The translations under genes and the position numbers were made by a program. The notes beneath the pieces were generated by a model. That model was not told the DNA's origin, did no database searches, and saw only the letters and a list, made by a program, of their open reading frames with translations. Below are positions 1-9,660 of a stretch of DNA of 64,000 nucleotides, piece after piece (the first letter of the stretch is position 1; the number at the start of each line of letters is the position of its first letter). Source of the DNA: CADCTP01 sp963849885 (GTDB lineage: Bacteria; Actinomycetota; Actinomycetes; Mycobacteriales; CADCTP01); contig CAWKIV010000005.1 in assembly GCA_963849885.1 (NCBI GenBank), forward strand, positions 1-64,000, read 5' to 3'.

Positions 1-6
1 GCCGCC

Positions 7-2832
7 TCAGGCGGCCGTCGGCAACGGCTTCGATGATGCGGAAGTGGGCTGCGCCGAAGTCTGGCCAGATTCTCGGCCGAGACTTTGCGGCTTGCCGAGG
101 AGAAAGCCCTGGCCCTGGTGGCAGCCAAATGCCCGAAGCTGGCGAAGCTGCTCGTCGGTCTCGATCCCCTCGCAGAGGAGGGTGAGGCCCAGGTCATGCG
201 CCAGGGCTGCGACCGACTTGACGATGGCGGCGCTCGATCCCTCCCCTCGGATTTTGCGCGAACACGCGGTTGAGCTTGAGCTTGTCAATCGGGAGCGACG
301 CCAGATAGCCGAGCGAGGAGAATCCAGAGCCGAAGTCGTCGAGCGCAATCGTCACGCCCATCCGGCGAAGACCTTCGAGCTGCTCAGAGAGCCGGTCCGA
401 CGGCGAGATCAAGAGTGACTCGGTGATTTCGATCTGCAGCCGCGCCGGCGCCAGGCCGCTTTGGGCAAGCGCTAAGCGCACGTCGGCCAGGAGGTCGCCA
501 CGCTGGAACTGGAGTGGCGAGACGTTGACGGCCACGACCATGTCCTCGGACCACGCCGTGGCCTCGCCGCACGCCTGCCGCAGCACCCAGCCGCCGAGCT
601 TTTCGATCAGCCCGCTGCTTTCGGCGATGGCGATAAACTCAACCGGCGAGATCGGGCCCAGGGCCGGATGCGACCAGCGGAGGAGCGCCTCCGCGCCGAT
701 GGCGCAGCCGGTTTCGAGATCGAGTTGCGGCTGGTAGGCGAGGTGGAGTTCGCCGTTCTTCACGGCAGAGGCAAGGGCGCGCTCGATCAGGCGCGAGCGC
801 GCCTGACGCGCCGAGGTCTGCGGCTCGTAGAGCCTAAGGCGCTCTCCGGCGGCGTGGCGGGCGGCATCGAGCGCGCTCTCAGCCTGGCCGAGGAGAAGCT
901 CGGCGTCCCTCGCAATTGGCCCGACGGCGATGCCTATCCGGGCGTCGACAATAACCGAGACGCCTTCGATATCGAACGGCTCCTCGATCTGCGCGAGAAG
1001 GCGCACGGCGAGTTCGAGCGCGGCCTCCTCGCTTGCTTCGCTCGACACCACTGCGAAAGTGTCGCCGCCGAGCCGGGCAACGTGGGCGATCCGCGGGTCG
1101 GCCAGGGCGATGCGGCCGGCCACCGCCCTGAGCAGGGCGTCGCCGATGCTGCGGCCGAGGGTCGAGTTGATCGTCGCAAACCGCTGCAGATTGAACGCCA
1201 GAACCGCGCGTCCGCCGGATGCGAGGTCGGCGCGGAGGCGCGTCGCGAATTCATGGCGGTTGGCGACGCCGGTCAGCGCGTCGAAGCGGGCGAGCTGGTC
1301 GAGGCGAGCCTGCTGCTCACGCGCCTGCGTGACGTCGCGGGCGGTGAGGCAGGCGACAATCACCGCGCGATGCGTGTGCTCCGCTTCGACGGCCTCTCGA
1401 TCTGCGACAGCGTGATCGTGTACTCGAGCAACAGCGTTCGGCCAGGCTTGACGAGCTTGCCTCGCGCGGCCCCTTCGGTAGTGACGCTCCAGCCGCAAAG
1501 TTTGCGATCGCGTCCCGAATGGCCCCCGCAAGCTCGGGCGTGAGGCAAGTCGCAAGGAGCGGCCGCGCGGGCGGCCCCTCGGAAATCTCGAAGAGCTGGC
1601 GGGCGCTGTCGCTGACTTCGATCACGACGCCGAACTGGTCGACGATGACCACGGCGTCGCTGCTGTCGGCGATGATGCGCTCAAGCACGTTCCGGCGGTT
1701 CCGGCTCTCGATCTTGGTAACGTGCAGGAGCCACCCGCGGACGTCGAGTTCGCGCGCCGCCATCGCGAAGCTGCAGCCGAGGAGGGTGGCGTGGACCAGC
1801 GAGGTCGGCAAGATGATCGCGCTGCGTGATTGAAGTCCGAAGGCTGCAACCTCGACCGCCACCGAGATTGCGGTGCAGGAGAGGAGGAGCGCCCCCGGTC
1901 GCTGACGAAGCGGCGAGAGCGCGAGCCCCAGCAAGAGCGGGATGACGAGAAGGAAGGGCAGGAGCGGGCTGGCAGTGATCGGCATGATCCCCTGGAGCAG
2001 GGTCTCGGCCGCCAGCGCATGCAGGACCGCGCCGCCGATGACGCCAGGGACCGGCACCACGAACTGGTCCCGGACCTCGACGGCATGAGCGCCAACGATC
2101 ACCGAGCGACCCTCGATCGCGTCGGCGTCGACGCGGCCCTCGACAAGGTCGATCGCCGAGTAGGCGGCAGGGACTCGGGTCGCAGCGCGAAATTGATCGG
2201 GAACTCAACACCGGCCGGACCAAAGGCACCGGCGATGACGGCGGCGGCTGATACAAGCTGCTCACGTCGACGACCTGGCCCCGGGGTACTGCTCGGACCA
2301 GTCCGTCCGCCTCGGCGGTCACGTTGACCGAGGCAACCCACGCGTGCTCCTGAAACTCAGGCAGCGGCAGGGTGAGGGTTGACTCCGTAGGGCGCTGCCG
2401 ATCCCGTCCCGGAACGAAACCCGGAGAGGATCACCGCGCCATGCGAGGCGGCCAGAGCCTCGGCGAATGCGGCATCCGATTTCGGGTTCGACGGGGAGCT
2501 AAAATCGATGTCGAAGAAGACCTCGGTCGGCGCCGAGATCAAGAAGCCGCCGAGTCATCTCGGCGTAGGTCTCACGCCGCCACGGCCAGGCGCCCATGCT
2601 CGTGAGACTGCGGCTGTCGATGCCGACGAGGACGATATCCCCCGAGGCCTCGCGGGGAGCGCCGGCCATCCGCGCCTCGGCCAGCACATCCTCGGCCCAG
2701 CGGAGCAATCCCGCTGCGCTCAAGGCCGAAGACGACGGTGATCGTGGCAAGGAGGAGGACGATGGTGCGGAGCCGTCGGTCATAGGTAAGGTCCTTGTCA
2801 CATGTGGCGAGGGGAGTATCGGCCGCCCTCAA
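7..2832 (-). CDS. CHASE2-GGDEF-EAL c-di-GMP enzyme, split by frameshifts
   Basis: A membrane-bound c-di-GMP enzyme read across at least five frames. In order on the minus strand: an N-terminal membrane segment (VVFGLER) and CHASE2 sensor motifs (GIDSRSLTSMGAWPW near 2,620; FFDIDFSS near 2,500), hydrophobic segments near 1,780-2,050, a PAS-like stretch near 1,600, a GGDEF domain (DALTGVANRHEF near 1,270; RLGGDTFAVV near 1,060) and an EAL domain (EALLRW near 690, DDFGSGFSSL near 325, EGIE and QGFLLGKP near 100-180). The cyclase signature reads GGDTF instead of GGDEF, so synthesis is doubtful, while most EAL residues are kept, favouring phosphodiesterase activity. A TTG start overlaps the stop of the upstream FecR gene (TTGA), so the two are co-transcribed and the FecR protein is a likely partner. 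The frameshifts look like sequencing errors, because the domains on both sides of each break are well conserved. Confidence 0.8.
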
Positions 2833-4551
2833 CCGCCACCGGTTCCGCCGGGCTCTCCGTCGGCGCCGTCTTCTGGCGACCGCGCCTCGCCATCGCTCAC
2901 GGTTCGGCCGGCCTCACCGTTGTCGCCGCTGCCCGCGCCATCGTCCGGCGCCCCAGTTTCTGCCGCGCTTCCATCTTCCCCAACGAAGTCCTCGGCTTGC
3001 CCCTCGGCGGCGTGATCGACCTCCTGGTGCTCCTTGTGCTCCTCTGCCGCTGTTCCCTACGTTCCTCGCGCTGCTCTTGCCGCTGCTCCTTGCGCTCCTC
3101 GCGTTTCTCCTGCCGTCCTCCTTGCGTTCCTCACGCCGCTCCTCACGTTCGGCCTGTCGCCCAGCCTCCTGTTGCGCATCGCGCTCCGAGGACTGCGTGT
3201 TAGGCCCCTGCTGCTGAGAACCGGGTTCGCCCTGGACGTCGCTGTTCGTCCCGCTCCCCGGCTCAACGGCCTCCGGCGCGCCTTCGGACGCGGGGTCCTC
3301 GATCTCGCCCGGCTGGGTCGCCTCGTTTCCTTCGGCAGGTTCGTTACCAGTGCCTAGCGTGCCGCTGGCCGCGGGTTCTTGGCTCGGGTTTGTGCTCACA
3401 CGCTCAGCCTTTCGCTCCTCGCGCCTCGCGTTCCGCTTTTCGGCGTGCTGGCTTTGCCGCTCGGCAATCCGGTTCTCGATGCGGGCCTGGATTCGCGTTT
3501 TCGACCCGCGACACTCGGGCTTCAGCCCAAGGGTGTCCGCTCGCCGCCATGCGTTGTTTGACGCGAGTATCAACCCGTTCGCCGATGCGCGCCTCGCGAG
3601 CGGCCAGGCGCTCCTCGTGCGTGTCCCGACCGGGCTCGGCGCTCTCGTGGACAGCGGCGGATTGCTTCTCCTCGAACGAATTCTCCGAGTCGCGCGCGCC
3701 GTCTGTCGATCCGTCAGGCCGCCCGATAGTCGCTACGGCCGTCATGAGGTCTGCGATAGACTGCATCAGCCGATCATCGCTTTCGTGGGTGTCCCTCAGA
3801 TCGACCGCGGCAATCTGGCTCACTTCGTCCGGGTGATTGAGCTGACCTCGTCAATCTCTCGGGACTTCACGACCGTTACGTTCTTCTGGCTGGCAACCAC
3901 GGGGGTCCCAGCTCAAGGCCGGCAGCCGCGGCCTCCTCGATGACAGCGCGGGCATGACCGAGGGCGCTCGGGAGGGACTCTGATGACGGGGGGCTTCGGG
4001 CCACGCCCGGTCACCTTGAGCGGTTCGCGGGCCGCCAGTTCGACGGTGACGCCCTGCCCCGCTTGCACGTTACCCTTTCGCCGCGAGCGAAGTCGGTGGT
4101 CTCGACCACCCCCCGCTCGACCCTGAGCGTCGCCTTGGTGCGGCCCACCTCGACACTAAACCGCGTGCCCTTGACCACCGCGGCAAGAAAGGGCGTCTAA
4201 CGCTCGTATGCCTGGTCGCCCGATCTCGACGTCGAGCAGAATGGAGCCTGCCTTCTGCTTTATCCTTGTCTTGGCACGCCCGCTTCGACTTCGGCGGTGA
4301 TCAAAGCGACCGTATTGGATTTGAACTGGATCATTTCGGCCTGCCGCCGCAGGATCAGTCGACCCCGGGCGCCCGTCTTGATCCAGCTCCGTTAGGAACT
4401 TCTATCCCCGGCTGCAGGCTGTTCCAGGTCTTGGAGTCGAGCGTGTATTCGACCGGCTGCGTGATCTTTTCGACTTGCCATCCCTGGCTTGCGCGCAGGT
4501 CGCGAGGATGAGTGTTAACAGGGGAACGAAGAGGGCCGCGAAGCGACGCAT
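2829..4551 (-). CDS. FecR-domain secreted protein with acidic/basic repeat tail, frameshifted
   Basis: The start ATG at 4,551 follows GGAG by five bases. The first residues (MRRFAALFVPLLTLILATCAQA) form a signal peptide. After a frameshift, a FecR-type domain is readable (WQVEKITQPVEYTLD, WIKTGARGRLIL, VVKGTRFSVEVG, LRVERGVVETTD; about 4,080-4,480). FecR domains of this kind sit in envelope proteins, and those with this VKGTRFSV signature often pair with CHASE2 enzymes. The C-terminal third (about 3,560-2,830) is low complexity, first R/E/K-rich (EERREERKE) and then D/G/E-rich, ending EPGGTGGG at a TGA that overlaps the next gene. The tail could bind polymer or metal, which is inference. At least four indels break the frame. 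The envelope-sensor role is inferred from the family and the operon with the CHASE2 enzyme. Confidence 0.65.
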
Positions 4552-4623
4552 GACAGCTCCACTCGAGTTTGAATCGAGTTTCGCGTATGCGTCACGAACC
4601 GTTAACGATGAGTAAGAACCTGG

Positions 4624-5200
4624 TTAACGGCGCGCTCGCCTCACGGACTGTCGACGCACTCGGAACAGGTCGGACAGGACGTCGATGACGTCGGTTGAGT
4701 TGAGCTTGCGGCCGACCCGGATCGCCAGGCACTCGCGGGTGAACTCGTCGATGACGTTGAGCATCCGGAACTTCCGCCCGTCATGGGTCCGATCTTCGAC
4801 GAAGTCGTAGGACCAGACATGGTTCGGGTGCTCCGGCCGCAGACGGATGCACGAGCCGTCGTTCAGCCAGAGCCGGCCGCGCTTCGGCTGCTTTGCGGGA
4901 CCTTCAGCCCTTCCCGCCGCCAGATCCGCTCGACCCGCTTGAGGTTCACCACCCAGCCGGCATCGCGCAGCATCGCCGTGATCCGGCGATAGCCGTAGCG
5001 GCCATATTGGGTGCAAGCGCGATGATGTCGGCGGTCAGCGCCGCTTCGTCGGCGCGGCCTCGCGGCACCTTGCGCTGCGTCGAGCGGTGCTGGCCCAGCA
5101 CCCGGCAGGCCAGGCGCTCCGACACGCGAGCTTCGTCGCGACATGCTCGATGCAGCGCGACGGCGGGCGGGGCTCAGAAGTTTCCCGGGGCAGCCTCCTT
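4624..5200 (-). pseudogene. IS3-family transposase orfB, truncated and frameshifted
   Basis: This is the catalytic subunit of the IS3 transposase, readable in two frames. The N-terminal helical part includes RYGYRRITAMLRDAGW and RVERIWRREGLKVP (about 4,930-5,010). The start of the rve integrase core follows: HPNHVWSYDFVEDRTHDGRKFRMLNVIDEFTRE (about 4,730-4,830), with the first two catalytic aspartates (YDF and IDE). The frame then runs into unrelated residues and stops at 4,624, so the DNGPEF motif and the final glutamate are missing. It should be inactive. The break could be a real deletion or an assembly junction; frameshifts elsewhere in this part show the read quality is low. Confidence 0.8.
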
Positions 5201-5479
5201 CAGGATCAGCTTCTCCAGCGTCAGGTCCGAGATCGCCCTGCGGAGCCGCTCGTTCTCCTTCTCCAGATCCTTCAGCCGCTTCACCTGGTCGGTCTTCAGC
5301 CCGCCATACTCGTTCCGCCAACGGTAGTAGGTGAACTGGGTCACGCCGATCGAGCGGATCGCCTCCGCCACCGTCCGGCCCTGCGCTGTCAACACCTCCA
5401 CCTGCCGCAGCTTCGCGACGATCTCCTCAGCCTGGGCCCTTCCTGCGACATCGCTCCGTCCTCCTCGGCCCAAAGCCAT
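5174..5479 (-). CDS. IS3-family transposase orfA (helix-turn-helix protein)
   Basis: This 101-residue protein has the usual IS3 orfA layout: an N-terminal helix-turn-helix (EEIVAKLRQVEVLTAQG, then VTQFTYYRWRNEYGG, residues about 17-60) and a C-terminal leucine-zipper-like coiled coil (LKDLEKENERLRRAISDL, residues about 66-85). It ends LKEAAPGNF. It binds the element ends and, in complete elements, is fused to orfB by programmed frameshifting. Length and sequence are normal for the family, so this half of the element is intact. It is one of the few unbroken frames in the first 10 kb. Confidence 0.88.
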   Translation of the reverse strand: MALGRGGRSDVAGRAQAEEIVAKLRQVEVLTAQGRTVAEAIRSIGVTQFTYYRWRNEYGGLKTDQVKRLKDLEKENERLRRAISDLTLEKLILKEAAPGNF

Positions 5480-5589
5480 ACCTCAGGGAGGACCACTTCT
5501 CAGGGGGCAGACCACTATATCGCGCGTCTTCGGAGATCGGCGGCAAAAACATAGGAGCGAAAGACCGACAACTCCGACAGCATGCACGC

Positions 5590-6377
5590 CGTTCTTCGGC
5601 CAAAAACCCGTCGGTCAGATCGAGTCATTCGACGTTGAGCGATACAAGAAGGCGCGGCTCGCAGCCGGGGCGGCAAAAGCGACCGTAAATCGAGAGCTCG
5701 CGGTTCTCTCACACCTCCTGAACAATGCGGTGGAATGGAAGTGGATCAAGACAAAAGTAGTGAAGATTGTTCGATACAAAGAGGACAGCGGTCGCATTGT
5801 GTATCTAGAGACGATCAATGCGCGGCGCTTCTCGAGGTTGCGGCGACCGATCACAACGAGAACGTACACGCCTTCGTCATGGTTGGTCTTCACACGGGAA
5901 TGCGGCACGCGGAGATTTTGGCGATCCGCCGCGACGACATCGATCTCGGTCGGCGGGTGATCTGGATTCCGCGGGCTAAGGCGGGGGTGCGCGAGCAACC
6001 CATCACACGTGAGCTCTGTACCTATCTGGATGATCAATGCAGATGCTGCCGCCGGGCTGCGAGTGGCTCTTCCCGTCGCCCGGCAGCGCCAGCGGACATG
6101 CCCACACGATCCGAAAGGCGTTTCGACGCTCCGTCGCGCGAGCCGGGATGGACCCGGACCACGTCACGCCCCACACCCTCCGCCATACCGCCGTGACACA
6201 CCTTGTGCAGGCCGGCGTCGATCTTCCAACCGTTCAGCGCATTCGGGCCACAAGACGTTGGCGATGGTCGCCCGCTACGCGCATCAAAGCGGCGCACATA
6301 TAGAAGCGGCGATGGAGCGGCTCCAAGGTCGCATTGGCGCCGCCGGAGCGAGGAGGATCGTCCCTTTCGGGGGGTAA
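5590..6377 (+). pseudogene. Tyrosine recombinase/phage integrase, 5'-truncated and frameshifted
   Basis: A site-specific recombinase in three frames. A SAM-like core-binding domain is present (IESFDVERYKKARLAAGAAKATVNRELAVL, 5,627-5,720). The catalytic domain then shows the first arginine in TGMRHAEIL (near 5,890), the HTLRH box (near 6,172) and the GHKTLAMVARYAH box with the nucleophilic tyrosine (near 6,255-6,290). All five expected active-site positions are present once the frames are joined. The true N-terminus is missing, lost toward the IS3 remnant. The gene ends 79 bases from the 3' end of tRNA-Phe, the classical arrangement for an integrase whose element entered a tRNA gene. No second att copy is visible in the window. 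Confidence 0.8.
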
Positions 6378-6456
6378 GAAATCTAACTTGATTACACACG
6401 ATTTACGCGAGACGGTCGGGGTTCGCGGCAGGATCGTCTCTAAGGCATTGATTACG

Positions 6457-6529
6457 TGGTGCCCGGGCGGAATTGAACCACCGACACGAGGATTTTCAGT
6501 CCACTGCTCTACCCCTGAGCTACCCGGGC
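6457..6529 (-). tRNA. tRNA-Phe (GAA), with apparent base losses
   Basis: Read on the minus strand: GCCCGGG acceptor arm, D arm starting TAGCTC, anticodon loop CTGAAAA with anticodon GAA, T loop TTCAATT and a 3' end ...CGGGCACCA with CCA encoded. The length is 73 rather than 76. The C-run at the junction of T stem and acceptor stem is two or three bases short, so the acceptor cannot close fully, and the anticodon stem has a T-T mismatch. Both look like homopolymer or base errors in the reads rather than a dying gene. Its 3' end faces the integrase. Confidence 0.9.
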
Positions 6530-6534
6530 ACGGG

Positions 6535-6753
6535 TCAGCGGCGCGGCCGCCGGGGCGAGGCGGGTTCTAGACGGGGCTCCGCACCGTTGTCCAGAGGCGG
6601 GTTCGGCGAATCCGCGTCATCCGGTTCTTCCTCGCCCGCCGGGATCGCGTAGGCGCCGGTCAACCAGCGGCCGAGGTCGACTTCGGCACAGCGGCGCGAG
6701 CAGAAGGGGCGATACGCAGGCTCGGCCGGGCGCTTGCAGATCGGGCAGGTCAT
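6535..6753 (-). CDS. yacG: DNA gyrase inhibitor YacG (zinc-binding)
   Basis: A 72-residue protein starting MTCPICKRPAEPAYRPFCSRRC. The four cysteines (CPIC and FC..RC) form the single zinc site of the YacG family, and the following residues (AEVDLGRWLTGAYAIP) match the family core. YacG binds GyrB and inhibits DNA gyrase in E. coli. The tail is acidic and proline-rich, as in alphaproteobacterial members. The ATG overlaps the stop of the RNase E/G-like gene (ATGA), so the two are translationally coupled. The frame is intact. Confidence 0.92.
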   Translation of the reverse strand: MTCPICKRPAEPAYRPFCSRRCAEVDLGRWLTGAYAIPAGEEEPDDADSPNPPLDNGAEPRLEPASPRRPRR

Positions 6754-7777
6754 CGCGCCAGGCATTCGCTGAGAGGTAGGCGCGCGCGCTGGCGGCGCAA
6801 CTCGAGATGCGAGAGCGGCGTCCAGCCCGCGATCACCGTCTCCACCGGGTCGCGGCGGAGGGCGGCGGTCAGCGCCTGCTCGATCCGCTGCCGGTCGCTC
6901 CGCGGGATCGGGGCGAAGTCGACCGTGACCTGCCCGCCAAGGCCGCGGCACCGGAGCTCGCGCGGCAGCGCCCGAGCAGCCGCGATGTTCGCCTTGAGCG
7001 CGGCGGCGGGCGAGGTGTCGCCGCCGGTGTCGACGTCGACGGCGACGAGCGCCCGCGTCGGCTCGATCGTCATCGGCCGCCGCCGGCCAGCGCGACCTCG
7101 GAGCGAGAGGAAGGCGCGGATCGCCTCGTCGATGTCCTCGGCCGCGAGGTCGGCGGCCTCGCGCAGGGCGTCGGCCTCCCAGTCGCGGAGCGCGGTCGCG
7201 TGCGGCCCGGCCCCGTCGAGAAGCAGCTCGGGCGCCGCCCTCGACATCGGCGATCAGGCGCGTCGCGAGGTCGGCGAGCATGACGCGATTTCGTCGGCGA
7301 CCGCCGCGTCCGGGGCCGCCTCGGCGCCGGAGCGGACGATGAGACCCGCCGACGCGGGCAGCTCGGCCGCCGCGGCGATCGCGGCCAGCCGGCGCGCGCT
7401 CGTCCTCGGATGCCCGGCGCGAGACATTCCGTCCGGGCGAGGCAGGGGTGACGATCGCCGTCCGGCCCTTGAGGACGAGGCGGGTCGGTGACCGGCACGG
7501 CCTTGCCCGCTTCGGCAAAGCCCGAGACCTGCACCAGCAGCGGGCGGCCGGGCGCGACGCCCTTGGTCTGGCGCAAGAAGGCGGTGCCGCCGGGCAGGCG
7601 CAGGAACTGGCCGCCCATGCCCTTCATCGGCCGGTCGGGTAGCGCGCGGTAGATCGCGCCGGGCAGCGCGCGGTCGGCGCCCGGCGCGACCAGAAGGTCC
7701 TCGACCCGTCCGTCGACGATAAGCACCGCCGCCTCGCGCCCGTCGATCCGGCCGAGGATGATCTCGGAGCCCTTCAT
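6750..7777 (-). CDS. Ribonuclease E/G-like protein, frameshifted
   Basis: The ATG start at 7,777 gives MKGSEIILGRIDGREAAVLIVDGRVEDLLV. The N-terminal RNase E/G part reads MGGQFLRLPGGTAFLRQTKG, and the catalytic core ends with LVAVDVDTGGDTSPAAALKANIAAARALPRELR, where the DVDTG segment corresponds to the metal-binding DVN(S/T)G motif of RNase E/G. VTVDFAPIPRSDRQRIEQAL follows. This is the short alphaproteobacterial form without the long scaffold domain. It presumably cleaves single-stranded RNA. Two or more indels occur between 7,240 and 7,520. The gene sits between maf and yacG with 4-base overlaps on both sides. Confidence 0.8.
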
Positions 7778-8344
7778 CGCCAGACCGGGTAGCCCGCCGT
7801 CGCGAGGAGGGCGGCGGTCTCGGCCACCGGCAAGCCCATGACGGCGCTGAACGATCCCTCGATCCACGGGATCAGGGCGCCGGCGGGGCCCTGGATGGCG
7901 TAACCGCCGGCCTTGCCGCGCCAGTCGCCGGTCGCGACGTAGGCGTCCGTCTCCTGGCGGGACAGGCGCTTCATGCGCACCTGCGTGGTGACGTCGCGCT
8001 GCCACAAGCGCTCGCCGCGGCGCACTGCGATCGCGGTGACCACGCGGTGGCGCCGGCCGGAGAGCAGCGCGAGAAAGCGACGCTCCTCGGCCTCGTCGGC
8101 GGGCTTGCCGAGGATGCGGCGGCCAACGGCGACGGTGGTGTCGGCGGTCAAGCACCACCTCGTCCACGCCGGAGCGGAACGGCGACGCCTTCTCCCGCGC
8201 CATGCGGATCACGTAGGGCCGGGGCAGCTCGCCGCGCGCGGGGCTCTCGTCGATGTCGGGCGGGCGGACGTCGTCGGGCGCGATGCCGAGCTGGCCGAGG
8301 AGCTCGAGCCGGCGCGGAGAGGCCGAGCCGAGGACCAGCCGCAC
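7774..8344 (-). CDS. maf: Maf nucleoside triphosphate pyrophosphatase, frameshifted
   Basis: A Maf/HAM1-type house-cleaning pyrophosphatase. A GTG start at 8,344 opens directly into the family signature VRLVLGSASPRRLELL; then come IDESPARGE, the EKA box, TADTTVAVGRRILGKP near 8,110-8,150, VRMKRLSRQETDAYVATGDWRGKAGGYAIQG, and a C-terminus ending YPVWR. Residues conserved for nucleotide binding (SxSPRR, DE, ADT, GK.AGGYAIQG) are all visible. One indel near 8,150 splits the frame. The stop overlaps the start of the RNase E/G-like gene. Maf enzymes hydrolyse dTTP/UTP or modified nucleotides; the exact class cannot be assigned here. Confidence 0.87.
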
Positions 8345-8367
8345 CGGAGCGAGCCGGGGCGCACGCG

Positions 8368-8585
8368 ATACTTGAAGCGATAGTTGATCCGGCCCTTGGT
8401 CAGATCGTAGGGGGTCATCTCGACCTGTACGCGGTCGCCTGCGAGGACGCGGATGCGGTTCTTGCGCATCTGCCTGCCGTGTGCGCGATGATCTCATGGC
8501 CGTTCTCGAGCTCGACCCGGAACGTCGCGTTCGGCAGGAGTTCCTTCACGACGCCCGGGAATTCGAGAAGTTCTTCCTTGGCCAT
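8368..8585 (-). CDS. infA: Translation initiation factor IF-1, one frameshift
   Basis: This encodes MAKEELLEFPGVVKELLPNATF and, after a one-base indel near 8,475, MRKNRIRVLAGDRVQVEMTPYDLTKGRINYRFK. Together this is a complete 72-residue S1-fold IF-1, which binds the ribosomal A site during initiation. The end after RFK has no stop in this reading (AAG then TAT); the expected TAA/TAG seems to have lost a base, so the end coordinate is approximate. The gene lies between maf and the low-molecular-weight phosphatase gene, the usual alphaproteobacterial order. Confidence 0.9.
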
Positions 8586-8691
8586 GTGGACTCCACAGAG
8601 CCCGCCAGTCGCGGCGCGGCGCATAGATGCTCCGAAGAGGTGAAGTTTTCAAGAAGATTAGATGGACGGCGCGACGCGCCGGGACCGCGGG

Positions 8692-9175
8692 TCATTCCGC
8701 CGCCCGGATCGGTCGGCGGGCCAAAGCGTGCGAGTATGCGGTCGCGGATCTGGTCTCGCGCCTGGCGGTAGCTCGCGAGCTTGTCGTCACGGACTCGCCC
8801 AGGCCCGTCGGGTCGAGGATCGGCCAGTACTCGACGTCGAGCGCGTAGAGGCGGGTGAACTCCAGCGCCTGACGCTGGCTCGCCGGGGACAGCGCCACGA
8901 AAGGTCGAAGGCCGACGAGGTCGTCGCCCCATTGCTGCATCTCGTCGAAGGAGCGGACGCGGTGACGGTCGAGCTCGATCCCCATCTCGCGGCAGACCGC
9001 CACGCTGAAGCCGTCGATCTCCATTTCCGACTTGACGCCCGCCGACTGCACGTAGGCGCGCTGGCCGTAGAACTTCTTCATCATCCCCTCTGCCATCGGC
9101 GAGCGGACGGCGTTATGGTCGCAGCAGAAGAGTACGGACTGGGGAGCGCGTCGGGCTGCAAAAGTCCCTGGCCAC
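8692..9175 (-). CDS. Low-molecular-weight protein-tyrosine-phosphatase-like protein
   Basis: The segment SVLFCCDHNAVRSPMAEGMMKKFYG (about 9,065-9,140) is the P-loop of the low-molecular-weight phosphatase/arsenate reductase fold, with CDHNAVRSP replacing the classical C-x4-CRS. YVQSAGVKSEMEIDGFSVAVCREMGIELDRHRVRSFDE and WPILDPTGLGES follow; the D-P pair is the general acid loop. In Alphaproteobacteria this divergent family typically lies beside UPF0262, as here. At least two indels occur, near 8,800 and at the start. The start is not certain because the reads shift near 9,170, and I place the stop at 8,692 from the frame that ends RPIRAAE. Confidence 0.72.
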
Positions 9176-9179
9176 GTCG

Positions 9180-9660
9180 TCAGCCACCGAAATGCAGGAC
9201 GCAGATGAGCGTGAAGAGGCGCCGCGCGGTGTCCGTGTCGAGCTCTGCCTTGCCCTCGAGGCGCTCCTGCAGGACGCGCGCTCCTTCGTTGTGGATGCCG
9301 CGGCGGGCCATGTCGATGGCCTCGATCTGGCTGGGCGGCATCCGCTTCACGGCGTCGAAATAGGCTTCGCAGATCTGGAAGTAGTCCTTGACGACCTGCC
9401 GGAACGGGCTCAGCGCCAGATGGAACTCGGCGCGATCGCCGGTCTGTCGGAGGCGACGTCGAAGACGAGGCGCCGGTCGCGGATGGCGAGACGAGCCGGT
9501 AGGGTCCGGGCGGCACGTCCCGTCCATCGCGTCCGAGCGGGGCAAAGCTGTTGTCCTCGAGCAGGTCGAAGATCGCAACCCGGCGCTCCTGTTCGATCTC
9601 CGGTGTCGGCGGTCGCAGGCCCGCATCGTCGACCTCGATCTGGCAAAGGCGCGCGGTCAT
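9180..9660 (-). CDS. UPF0262 family protein, frameshifted
   Basis: The ATG at 9,660 gives MTARLCQIEVDD, then EQERRVAIFDLLEDNSFAPLG, GPYRLV, and after indels near 9,470 FHLALSPFRQVVKDYFQICEAYFDAV, PSQIEAIDMARRGIHNEGA and DTARRLFTLICVLHFGG. These are the hallmarks of UPF0262, a family of about 160 residues found in Alphaproteobacteria and of unknown function. Its start overlaps the hisD stop (ATGA), the usual genomic linkage. The function remains unassigned; conservation beside hisD and the phosphatase-like gene is the only context clue. Confidence 0.85.

Larger units (their letters stand above)
4624..5515 (-). mobile_element. IS3-family element, truncated at its 3' end
   Basis: An orfA/orfB pair of IS3 type lies on the minus strand. 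The upstream end is near 5,515, where a CCCCTGAGAAGTGGTCC motif precedes orfA and could be the terminal repeat. At the other end orfB stops abruptly at 4,624, before the third catalytic aspartate and the glutamate of the DDE triad, and no matching terminal repeat is seen. The element is therefore a remnant and should not transpose by itself. It separates the FecR gene promoter region from the integrase fragment. Confidence 0.8.
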
